From Methanoculleus sp. (lineage in GTDB: Archaea > Halobacteriota > Methanomicrobia > Methanomicrobiales > Methanoculleaceae): DNA of 38,836 nucleotides. Shown piece by piece: positions 25,866 to 33,345 of this stretch. The translations under genes and the position numbers were made by a program. Numbering within the stretch: position 1 is the first letter of the stretch; each line of letters opens with the position of its first letter. The stretch covers positions 1 to 38,836 of the forward strand of contig JASGMC010000009.1 of NCBI GenBank assembly GCA_030156625.1, written 5' to 3'. The notes under the pieces are model-generated. The model was not told where the DNA came from. It made no database searches and saw only the letters and a list, made by a program, of their open reading frames with translations.

Positions 25866-26189
25866 CATGCACGGATTTCGAGGGAATATCGCGACTGGGG
25901 GAAGGAGCTGACGGGGAGTGCGAGCGCAGCGAGCTTGAGCACTGTTAGGTGCGAGGGGGGTCTCCCCCCCCTCCCCTGTCTCTACCTTATACTTGCATAT
26001 CTGTAACCCCCACCCCACCCGGCCTCCGGCCTCCTCCCCCGCCCCTGAGGGGCGGGGGCAGTGCGTGGCGATAGGCGATGCCCCTACGGGACATCGCTGG
26101 ACCAGACCGAAAGTCTTAGACTGGCGACATTCTGGTAAGAACGGAGCTCGAGCACCGAAGGTGCGTATTCCCCTCGAAATCCGTGCATG
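25866..26189. repeat. Noncoding unit flanked by 24-bp inverted repeats
   Basis: CATGCACGGATTTCGAGGGAA at 25866-25888 and its inverse at 26166-26189 match at 23 of 24 positions, with one G missing on the left. The 324-bp unit has no gene; it holds a strong GC hairpin (26036-26058), another inverted repeat GCGATG...CATCGC (26074-26096) and small palindromes such as GAGCGCAGCGAGC. The size and terminal symmetry resemble a non-autonomous inverted-repeat element (MITE-like), but no target-site duplication is clear. Confidence 0.55.
26036..26058. other. GC-rich hairpin, also present near 38.7 kb
   Basis: CCCCCGCCCC and GGGGCGGGGG form a perfect 10-bp stem around TGA, followed by GGCAGTGCGTGG. Nearly the same hairpin and flank occur at 38723-38752. 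Confidence 0.7.
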
Positions 26190-26309
26190 AGGTTGTGACC
26201 GGCTGTCTGACTCTCATTCCCACCGAATCAAGATGTAAAGCCTCCGATCGGGTTCTCGGCAGGGGCAGGAGTAAGTGTCCTGCCCCCGCAAACCCGCCGG
26301 AAAATGGGA

Positions 26310-27293
26310 CTACGCCCCTCCCCCACCAGCGCGGAACGGGCAGAAACTCCTGAGTGCATAGAGCAGTCCCCCATAGCCGAGGCTGACCGCGACGACCTGG
26401 ACAATCGCCCCGAGCAGCGGAATGAATATGAGGATCTGCAGGATCACGAACCCCAGGACAAAGATCCACGAACGCCCCGGTTTCCATCCCGCCCGGGAAG
26501 CGATGACGTCCCCGAGGGCGTATGCGACAAAGAGCGACGAGAGCATCAGGGCAACGATGAAGAGCAGCCCGCCGACGAGCGCGAGAGGTAGACCGATGAT
26601 CGTGATTGCGACGATGACGAGGCTGATCGCCGATACGATGATCGCAACGAACCCCACGATCGTCAGGACGACGGGGCTCCTCTCGACCTGCCGGACCACC
26701 GCCGCGAACGGATCAGGGAATATCCTGATGAGGAGAAGCCCGAGAATGAGGAACCCGATGGCGGCAAGCACCGAGAAGAGGCCGGGTAGCAGCATTCCCG
26801 GCTCCTCCGGCTCTTCATAGGTCACGTTCCCGGCCGTGCCGGCGTTGTTGAAGGTTCCGCTCGAGACCGTCAGGTTGCGCCGGACCGATCCTGCGTTGGT
26901 GACCTCTCCCCCGGTGATGAATGCGTCGCGCTCGATGACGGCATCCTCCCCGATCCTGACCGTGCCCCCGGTGACGAGAGCGTTCGTTGCGTTCCCGTTC
27001 AGTTCGATCTCGCCCCCGGCGGCGAGCACCTTCCCGCCGACGTCGCCGTTGATGATCAGGGTTCCTCCCGCGGCGATGATGTCGCCGGCGACCGGCGCAT
27101 CCACCGTCACCACGCCTCCGGCAACCGTCAGGCTGTCGACGGGGGCGCTGACGGTCACGGACCCGCCCGAGGCGATCACATCGTCGGGGATGGGGGTGTC
27201 GATCACCTGCTGATCCCCGCCGAGAAAGGTGAGCGCCTGGGTTCCGGACGGGATGAGCAGCAGACCGAGGATGATTATAGCCAGATGCTTCAT
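26310..27293 (-). CDS. Bactofilin-like polymer-forming membrane protein
   Basis: 327 residues. A signal sequence (residues 1-20, IIILGLLLIPSGTQA) precedes a right-handed beta-helix of short repeats at about 30-165, each of the form (V/I)xxGGx(V/I)x(V/I)xx(P/G): ASGGSVTVSAPVDS, VAGGVVTVDAPV, AAGGTLIINGDV, AAGGEIELNGNA and so on. This is the bactofilin/polymer-forming repeat. After the linker YEEPEEPG come about four membrane helices (170-195, 210-245, 250-275, 285-310). The repeats would lie outside the cell if the signal works, as in archaeal surface-associated relatives. Function is unproven; envelope scaffolding is inferred. Confidence 0.78.
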   Translation of the reverse strand: MKHLAIIILGLLLIPSGTQALTFLGGDQQVIDTPIPDDVIASGGSVTVSAPVDSLTVAGGVVTVDAPVAGDIIAAGGTLIINGDVGGKVLAAGGEIELNGNATNALVTGGTVRIGEDAVIERDAFITGGEVTNAGSVRRNLTVSSGTFNNAGTAGNVTYEEPEEPGMLLPGLFSVLAAIGFLILGLLLIRIFPDPFAAVVRQVERSPVVLTIVGFVAIIVSAISLVIVAITIIGLPLALVGGLLFIVALMLSSLFVAYALGDVIASRAGWKPGRSWIFVLGFVILQILIFIPLLGAIVQVVAVSLGYGGLLYALRSFCPFRAGGGGA

Positions 27294-27473
27294 GCGGCGG
27301 GGATAGATCGCTCCCCCTCAAAAAGGTTCGTGCGGAGGAGAGAGTGACAATGGAGAGGCACTGTTCGCGGCCGTTATGGCAGCCGTCCCGGCGGTATGCA
27401 AACGGTGAAGCGGCAGCCGGGATCGGCCCGACGTGCTTTCCGGCATGAAAAATGCGTGGCGGATCTCTGCCCA

Positions 27474-28106
27474 CTAAACGAGCGTCTCAAGGCGGCTCTT
27501 GAGTTCGGCGATCGCCCCGTCCTTCCCGGAAACGTCCGATTCCTGGAGCAGGCGAATGTTCTCCTCGACCGATGTGGCGAGCCACTCGTTCGGGACGCCG
27601 GATGCCGGGAAGAGTTCCAGCCACTCATCGGTTCCGAACGGAATGACCTTGACCAGTTTTCCGAGGATGTTCCAGTCGACGACCCGGTAGTCCTCTCCGG
27701 TGCTGGTATCCGCGACCTGTATCGTCCGGTCCTCGTTGCACTCGATGACCCGGGCGTGGATGACGTAAACACTCACCTCGTCCTTATCGGTGAAGGAGAT
27801 CTGAACCACGTCGCCCGGCTGCGGGCTCTCGGGCACCATGTAGAGGGCGATATCGCCCGGATACATCAGGTCCGGTTCGTACCGGTCTGCAATCCCGATA
27901 TACCCGGTATCGGAAACATAGAGACGGAGGTATTCCTGGTAAAATTTCCGGATGATCCAGTAGACCGCACCCGGGTGCGTCTCCGCCAGTTTCAGGAGAA
28001 GATTGTGGATGGCGCTCGGGATGCTCTCCGGCCGATCCAGCACCTCACGGGCCAGCCTCTCGTACGCTTCTACGACCCCGGCCTCTGTCTGCGTTGCCTC
28101 TGCCAT
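27474..28106 (-). CDS. Conserved protein of unknown function
   Basis: 210 residues from the ATG at 28106 (MAEATQTEAGVVEAYERLAR). A helical N-terminal half (1-85) is followed by a beta-rich half (95-180: IALYMVPESPQPGDVVQISF, then VSVYVIHARVIECNEDRTIQ) resembling a small barrel of the S24/signal-peptidase-like or SH3-like type, and a final helix. No catalytic Ser-Lys pair is evident, so a peptidase is not claimed. The upstream frame to 28301 is open, but its extra 65 residues are low quality and cross the promoter region; GGGGTTG precedes 28106. It is divergent from the gene at 28325. I do not recognise the family. Confidence 0.65.
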   Translation of the reverse strand: MAEATQTEAGVVEAYERLAREVLDRPESIPSAIHNLLLKLAETHPGAVYWIIRKFYQEYLRLYVSDTGYIGIADRYEPDLMYPGDIALYMVPESPQPGDVVQISFTDKDEVSVYVIHARVIECNEDRTIQVADTSTGEDYRVVDWNILGKLVKVIPFGTDEWLELFPASGVPNEWLATSVEENIRLLQESDVSGKDGAIAELKSRLETLV

Positions 28107-28280
28107 TTTCAACAACCCCGGTGCATAATACCGGTAGTAGGATAAAAGTGTTCCTCCGGGCATTTGCGGTGCGTCGTCCTGCCCGGGCCCCGTGCCCATC
28201 CTCTCACCGTCCCGGGAGGAGAGAAACCGCCGGTCACCGCCAGGTTCGGATGCGACTGCCGGAGGGAGAGAACTATAATG

Positions 28281-28289
28281 CTTATATTC
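28281..28289 (+). promoter_or_regulatory. TATA box of the gene at 28325
   Basis: CTTATATTC lies 36-44 nt before the ATG and GAGGT lies ten bases before it, giving a short leader with a ribosome binding site. Confidence 0.45.
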
Positions 28290-28324
28290 GACCGTGACCA
28301 TACAGTAAAGCAGAGGTTATTGAT

Positions 28325-28738
28325 ATGGGTGGCATAAAGGATTCTACGTACCTTGATGTTCAGAAGGCCCTCGCCCGGCGGTTCTCTCCCCAGGACGGGT
28401 GGCAGTTTGCATGGTCTCCTGCCGGCAGTGTGCAGCCGGAATGCGTGCTCTCCCGCCGGGTTGCCGGCAGGACCGAGCGGGTGCTCGTGAACGTGAAGAT
28501 GGCATCCACGGTCCCGGCAGGTGCCGTCGAGGCGCTCAAGGCTGCCGCAAGCGCCGGCAAAGTCGATAAGGCTGTTCTCGTCGTACCCGGCGGGGCGAAC
28601 GTTTCCGGGGTCCCCGAGGGGATCGACGTTCTGGAGATGGGCAACTGGCAGGTCGTCGGCGGCCGCATCGCCTGGTCGAAGAACATCGAGCGCAACGCGT
28701 TCCTCCAGGAGGAACTTGCGAAAAGGGGTCTCGCGTAA
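28325..28738 (+). CDS. Small conserved protein of unknown function
   Basis: 137 residues, soluble. The N-terminal half has a helix (DSTYLDVQKALARRF) and strands around PECVLSRRVAGRTERVLVNV. The middle alternates helix and strand (AVEALKAAASAGKVDK, AVLVVPGGANVSGVPEGID), and the end is helical. The alpha-beta pattern with AVLVVPGGANV recalls restriction-endonuclease-like or Rossmann-type small domains, but I see no full catalytic motif and do not name a function. It has its own promoter and is divergent from the 27474-28106 gene. Confidence 0.75.
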   Translation: MGGIKDSTYLDVQKALARRFSPQDGWQFAWSPAGSVQPECVLSRRVAGRTERVLVNVKMASTVPAGAVEALKAAASAGKVDKAVLVVPGGANVSGVPEGIDVLEMGNWQVVGGRIAWSKNIERNAFLQEELAKRGLA

Positions 28739-29213
28739 AGCACCGGCATCCCATCACAACACTTTTACGACGATTTTCGGCAGGCCCTCCGTCTGAAAGA
28801 GGGGAACGCCGCACTTTCAGTGTCCAAATGCCTGTCCGGTTGCCCAGTCTCAGGCTATTACGGGTATTTCAGGCGGGAGTAAGCGGCGCGGCAACGCATA
28901 CGCGAGGGGGCCGGCCGCTACCTGGCCGGGCACCGGACCCTCTTTCGCCGTGCAGGATCTTAACCATTCGCGCGGCTCCCCTTCCCGGCCGATAATGGCT
29001 GTTTTTGGTGAAAATACGATCCGGAAGGTCCGACAAGTAGACGCGTGTCACAGAAAAGGTATATACCGGAGCGTTGAGCTCTCCAGCGTGGATATCGAAA
29101 TAGATATCCCAATACGCGGGGGCCGCCCATCCATGGTTGACGCCCCGGATGACGCACCCCGCGTGCCCGGAGGCATGACGATCTGGGCTTTCGAACTGTA
29201 AAAGCGTTGCGTC
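28739..29213. promoter_or_regulatory. 475-base gap with the likely promoter of the subtilase gene
   Basis: AAAAGGTATATACC (TATATA at 29060-29065) is a strong BRE/TATA match and would give the subtilase mRNA a leader of about 125-150 nt. Open frames on both strands here (28950-29201 plus, 28869-29399 minus) lack any recognisable motif. Confidence 0.45.
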
Positions 29214-31187
29214 GTGCCTCCACCTATCTACACGGAGGTGAACAATGCAACCAAAAACAATCGGGGGATTGCCCGTCGTTCTGCACTCCTCATCGCGGGA
29301 ATGGTATCCGTGCCGGTGGCGAGCGCACAGACGGGTATCGAAGATTCGTTCGATCTGCAGACCTATCGAGCGAAAGCACTCGAACACGTATCCGCGCAAG
29401 AAGGCATTCCCGTAGGAGAGTTAACCATCATAAACGAGGCTTTTGCCACATTCCCCCTTACGGGCCGGATCCTCTGGGGGGCGAAGATACTGGACGAAAA
29501 GTCGTCCGCCATCTACGGGGTGTATCTGGACGAAGTGGGGAAGATTGCCGATATCGATGCCGTCAAGGAGGCCGAAGCGGCGGAAAGCAACAAACGATAC
29601 GGAAAACTGGATCCGGAGCTTGCGGAGCGCGTCTCGACCATGCGGTCCGACGAGAAGGTCGTCGTCTGGGTCTGGCTGACGGAGCCCTCCATGGACCGAT
29701 CGCGGTTCCAGGGCAACCTGAGCGAGGAGCAGCACCAGGAGCTGCTGAGCCTGCAGAGGGCCGCGTATGCCGCCCACGAAGCGCCGGTGATCGACTTCCT
29801 GAAGGCGCAGGACTCAACGGTAGTCTATGCCAGCCAGTACGCCCCGGTAGTGTTCGCGGAGGTCTCCAGGGAGACGATCCGGGACCTGAGCAAGCGGTCG
29901 GACGTCGTATCGATGGACATCACCCGGGAGTACGAACCTGCGCTCAATAGTGCAGCGCCGACCGTGAAAGCGGACGTCGTCTGGGGGAGGGGGAAGACCG
30001 GCACCGGCATCAAGGTCGCGATTGTGGAAGTGCCGGAGTCAGAGTTGAGTACAAGTTCAAGAATAGAATTCTCAAATCCGTACTTACTTGACGGATCGTC
30101 GTACCGCCCCGATCTGCCCGCGAGTGACCATGCAACCGAAGTCGCGGGTGTCGTTGCGAGCAGCCATTCAACGTATAAAGGTATCTCCTATGGGGTACCG
30201 GCGCTGCTTTCAGCGAATGCCTACTCGGGATCCCCTTCTGATGTTGCCGCTGCAACGGAATGGGCAATAACGCAGGGTGCGAACGTTCTTAGTTGTAGTT
30301 TTGGTGCAAATACATCGAGAGCGATCGATAGTTTCGCTCAATACTTTGACCATGTCGTCTGGAGCAACCACCTGACTGTTGTTGCCGCTGCAGGCAACTC
30401 ACCCGAGACCGGTAATGTAAAGTCCCCGGGCCTCGCGTATAACGTCATTGCCGTTGGTGCTTTTGATGATGGGGACACATCGACCTGGGCGGACGATGCC
30501 ATGCTGGGAGACTCCGGCTATAATGATCCGATATCACAGCACGGCGATCGGGAGAAACCGGAAGTAGCCGCCGTAGGGGCCGGGATGATATCTACTTCAA
30601 CTGCCAGTCCCTGGGTCGGTTATTGCGGTTTTGGAACAAGTTATGCCGCACCGGCAGTATCCGGCGAGGCCGCCCTGCTGATGCACCGGCAGAGCCAGCT
30701 CACGTCCTGGCCGGAAGCCGTCAAGGCGGCCATCATGGCGGGAGCGATCCACAACATCGAAGGTGCCAGCAGGTTGAGCGACCGCGACGGTGCAGGCGGG
30801 ATCGACTGCTCGATCGCCGACGACACCATCGCGAACAACCGCTGGTGGGCGAACACCGTGACCTACGGCGACTTCCCGAAGACCTACGTCCTGAGCGGCA
30901 TCCCCGCCGGGAAGAAGGTCAGGGTCGTCGCCGCGTGGGACTCGCATCCGCCGGATTCGCACCCCCCTTACGGCACGATCAACGATCCGCTGCAATCCGA
31001 TTTTGACCTGATCATCTACGATCCTAACGGCGAGCAGGTTGAAGTCTCGTCGTCCTACGACAACAACTACGAGATCGGCCAGTTCGAGACGGAAATGAGC
31101 GGGAACTACCAGGCGAGGGTTGTCAGATACCGGTTCGACGGCGCATCCGAGCGTCTCGCGCTGGCCTACAGCATCAGCGACCCCTGA
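29214..31187 (+). CDS. Secreted subtilisin-like (S8) protein with Glu at the Asp position
   Basis: Up to 657 residues. An N-terminal signal (RRSALLIAGMVSVPVASA) is followed by a prodomain of about 210 residues (VVVWVWLTEPSMDRSRFQGN) and an S8 domain from about 255. His306 lies in DHATEVAGVVAS, the oxyanion Asn in AAAGNSPE, and the nucleophile Ser476 in GTSYAAPAVSG. The usual Asp of VAVIDTG is replaced by Glu272 in KVAIVEVPES. The C-terminal 100 residues form a beta-sandwich (FDLIIYDPNGEQVEVSSSYD) of the P/pre-peptidase type. The start is uncertain: GTG 29214 and GTG 29238 are in frame, but the best ribosome binding site (GGAGG) precedes ATG 29245, which is out of frame, so a one-base error near 29255-29270 is possible. 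It precedes a lipoprotein cluster. Confidence 0.82.
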   Translation: MPPPIYTEVNNATKNNRGIARRSALLIAGMVSVPVASAQTGIEDSFDLQTYRAKALEHVSAQEGIPVGELTIINEAFATFPLTGRILWGAKILDEKSSAIYGVYLDEVGKIADIDAVKEAEAAESNKRYGKLDPELAERVSTMRSDEKVVVWVWLTEPSMDRSRFQGNLSEEQHQELLSLQRAAYAAHEAPVIDFLKAQDSTVVYASQYAPVVFAEVSRETIRDLSKRSDVVSMDITREYEPALNSAAPTVKADVVWGRGKTGTGIKVAIVEVPESELSTSSRIEFSNPYLLDGSSYRPDLPASDHATEVAGVVASSHSTYKGISYGVPALLSANAYSGSPSDVAAATEWAITQGANVLSCSFGANTSRAIDSFAQYFDHVVWSNHLTVVAAAGNSPETGNVKSPGLAYNVIAVGAFDDGDTSTWADDAMLGDSGYNDPISQHGDREKPEVAAVGAGMISTSTASPWVGYCGFGTSYAAPAVSGEAALLMHRQSQLTSWPEAVKAAIMAGAIHNIEGASRLSDRDGAGGIDCSIADDTIANNRWWANTVTYGDFPKTYVLSGIPAGKKVRVVAAWDSHPPDSHPPYGTINDPLQSDFDLIIYDPNGEQVEVSSSYDNNYEIGQFETEMSGNYQARVVRYRFDGASERLALAYSISDP

Positions 31188-31196
31188 ACCCACTTA

Positions 31197-31201
31197 TTTT
31201 T
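31197..31201 (+). terminator. T-run after the subtilase gene
   Basis: CTTATTTTTGC begins a few bases past the stop. It may end the subtilase transcript before the lipoprotein genes. Confidence 0.35.
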
Positions 31202-31228
31202 GCGTTATGTGTAAACGGAGGAACTGCA

Positions 31229-31795
31229 ATGAAATTGCGTACTTACTCATGCATCACAACGATAATCCTCGCCATCCTCGCGAGCGCCGGGTGTCTGGGT
31301 CCGGTTGAGACCAATACAACCGCAAATATCACGGTAGAACCCACACTGGAGCCCTGCGAAACGTGCACCGTCCCTGAGGACTTCTGCGGACCGCCCGGGG
31401 TCTGCCCGGGGGAGCCGGTGAACGAGGTCTACGTCTTCACCGACAGGAACGTCTACCGGATCGGGGAGGTGGTGGAATTCGGCATCGCCAACTGCGGCGA
31501 TGAGTCGGTGGAATTCGGCAGCCCACGCCCATGGTGGATTGACAGATGGGTCACGAACGAGTCAGGATGCATGCCGGGCAATTGCACCGGCGGCACGTGG
31601 GAGCTCGTCGGCAATGCAGGATGTGCTCCGACCGTGGTGTGCTTCCTCGACCCCGGAGAGAACTGGAGGGGGCGTTGGGATACTTCAGGGGCGAACCGAA
31701 GTGAGACCATATACATGGTGGCGGACAACCTCACTCCCGGGACACACTGCATCTGGTACGAAGGCGGCTACGCCAAGGAGTTCGAGTTTGTGTGA
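31229..31795 (+). CDS. Cys-rich lipoprotein, tandem copy 1
   Basis: 188 residues. A signal of about 20 residues ends in a lipobox (ILASAGC), so the mature protein is membrane anchored and exported. A conserved block PCETCTVPEDFCGPPGVCPG with five Cys precedes an Ig-like beta domain (EVYVFTDRNVYRIGEVVEFG, IANCGDESVEF) that ends GTHCIWYEGGYAKEFEFV. GGAGG lies nine bases before the ATG. It is the first of three tandem paralogues. The family is unknown to me; the fold suggests a secreted inhibitor or adhesin-like domain, and proximity to a subtilase gene is suggestive only. Confidence 0.8.
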   Translation: MKLRTYSCITTIILAILASAGCLGPVETNTTANITVEPTLEPCETCTVPEDFCGPPGVCPGEPVNEVYVFTDRNVYRIGEVVEFGIANCGDESVEFGSPRPWWIDRWVTNESGCMPGNCTGGTWELVGNAGCAPTVVCFLDPGENWRGRWDTSGANRSETIYMVADNLTPGTHCIWYEGGYAKEFEFV

Positions 31796-31873
31796 CGGGT
31801 GAAGCGGGCAGCTCCTGGCCATTACGCAGCCCGAAGGGTCCCGTTTACCAGGAAACATAAGGATATGCACACA

Positions 31874-32524
31874 ATGAAACTACGGATTCACGCATTCATC
31901 GCGACGATAACCCTCATCGCCGTCCTCGCGAGCGCCGGGTGTCTGGGACCGGCCGACACCGCCGTAAACGTCACACTAGAGCCCACACCGGAGCCCTGCG
32001 AGACCTGCACCGTCCCCGAAGGCTTCTGCGGACCGCCCGGGGTCTGCCCGGGGGAGCCGGTGGACGACATCTACGCCTTCACCGACAGGAACGTCTACCG
32101 GATCGGGGAGGTGGTGGAGTTCGGCATCGTCAACTGCGGCGATGAACGCAAGGCGTTTAGCAACCCAACTCCGTGGTGGATTCATCAGTGGGTCACGAAC
32201 GCGTCCGGGGCAACTCATCAGGGGAAGTGCGGCGACCCGGCGGTGGGGAACTGCACCGGCGGCATGTGGGTGATGATCGCCCTCAGCGGAGTATGTCATA
32301 CAGGTCAGACGGTGTACCTCAATCCCGGGGAGAACTGGACGATGCAGTGGAATACTACGGATTGGTGGGATACTGCATGGACGAGAGGGGACGTCGTAAA
32401 ACCGTTTCGGTATCGGATGAGGAGCGACGGGTCTTCGTACCAGATCAGCGACGACCCTCTTACTCCCGGGATATACCGGGTATGGTACTATAACAACGCA
32501 TCCAAGGAGTTCGAGTTCGTGTGA
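31874..32524 (+). CDS. Cys-rich lipoprotein, tandem copy 2
   Basis: 216 residues from the ATG at 31874 (MKLRIHAFIATITLIAVL), chosen by alignment with copy 1; ATG 31865 is an alternative. The lipobox is VLASAGC. It shares the block PCETCTVPEGFCGPPGVCPG and the domain DDIYAFTDRNVYRIGEVVEF with copy 1. The middle differs: GKCGDPAVGNCTGGMWVMIA and a longer loop WDTAWTRGDVVKPFRYRM. The noncoding 79 bases between copies 1 and 2 resemble the start region of copy 3, so the duplication included the intergenic sequence. Its stop overlaps the GTG of copy 3. Confidence 0.8.
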   Translation: MKLRIHAFIATITLIAVLASAGCLGPADTAVNVTLEPTPEPCETCTVPEGFCGPPGVCPGEPVDDIYAFTDRNVYRIGEVVEFGIVNCGDERKAFSNPTPWWIHQWVTNASGATHQGKCGDPAVGNCTGGMWVMIALSGVCHTGQTVYLNPGENWTMQWNTTDWWDTAWTRGDVVKPFRYRMRSDGSSYQISDDPLTPGIYRVWYYNNASKEFEFV

Positions 32525-33201
32525 CGGGTGAAGCGGATAACTCCGGCCCCCGGAGAACCAAGGATGCTATTCCCCTATCCATCGCGACGATAGCCGTCAT
32601 CCTCGTCCTTGCCAGCGCCGGGTGCCTGGAACCGGCCGGCCCGGTCGTAAACACCACCTCGGAGCCCACACCGGAGCCCTGCGAGACCTGCACCGTCCCC
32701 GAGGGATTCTGCGGACCGCCCGGGGTCTGCCCGGGGGAGCCGGTGAACGGCGTCTACGCCTTCACAGACAGGAACGTCTACCGGATCGGGGACGTGGTGG
32801 AGTTCGGCATCGTCAACTGCGGGGATGAGCCGGTGGAGTTCGGCAGCCCACGCCCATGGTGGATTGAAAGGTGGATCACAAATGTATCCGAGGGCACGCC
32901 GGGGAACGATACCAGCGACACATGGGAGATCATCGGCGGTCCGAACTACGTGCCAACAATGGAATGGCCTCTCCACCCCGGAGAGACGGCGATAGTGCGA
33001 TGGAACACTACAGGCTGGAATACTCCCGAATGGAACGCTGCAATGTGGAACAGGAATATTACAACGTGGAATTCCACAGAGATAAGAGTTAAACTGGAGC
33101 GGTGGAGAGTTCACCCGGTGGACGACAGTGTCACCCTTGCCCCCGGAACGTACCGGATACGCTATGGGCGCAACTTCACCAGGAAGTTCGAGTTCGCATG
33201 A
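32521..33201 (+). CDS. Cys-rich lipoprotein, tandem copy 3
   Basis: 226 residues from a GTG that overlaps the stop of copy 2 (GTGA, 32521-32524), implying translational coupling. The first 15 residues (MTGEADNSGPRRTKD) are a translated version of the intergenic sequence found after copy 1; the normal MKLR start has been lost by a small deletion. The signal and lipobox (IAVILVLASAGC) and the block PCETCTVPEGFCGPPGVCPG are intact. The C-terminal half carries four WN repeats (RWNTTGWNTPEWNAAMWN) that the other copies lack. Function is unknown. The 144 bases after it to polB hold nothing visible. Confidence 0.75.
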   Translation: MTGEADNSGPRRTKDAIPLSIATIAVILVLASAGCLEPAGPVVNTTSEPTPEPCETCTVPEGFCGPPGVCPGEPVNGVYAFTDRNVYRIGDVVEFGIVNCGDEPVEFGSPRPWWIERWITNVSEGTPGNDTSDTWEIIGGPNYVPTMEWPLHPGETAIVRWNTTGWNTPEWNAAMWNRNITTWNSTEIRVKLERWRVHPVDDSVTLAPGTYRIRYGRNFTRKFEFA

Positions 33202-33345
33202 AGGTGTTGAGCAGGCAACGCCGATCCCGATCCCCGCTCACGCTGTTTTCCGTGCGTAGAAAGAGCCAGCACGAACAGGGAGCGCAGGGCCCCGGTCAGC
33301 CAGGCCACGCCATCGCCGGTTCGGGGAAGGCCCGGACCGGGAAGG

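Noticed and set aside
28869-29399. 176-codon minus-strand frame and the 83-codon plus frame within it
   Set aside because: Both cross the TATA region of the subtilase gene and carry no motif; the minus frame also overlaps the subtilase start.
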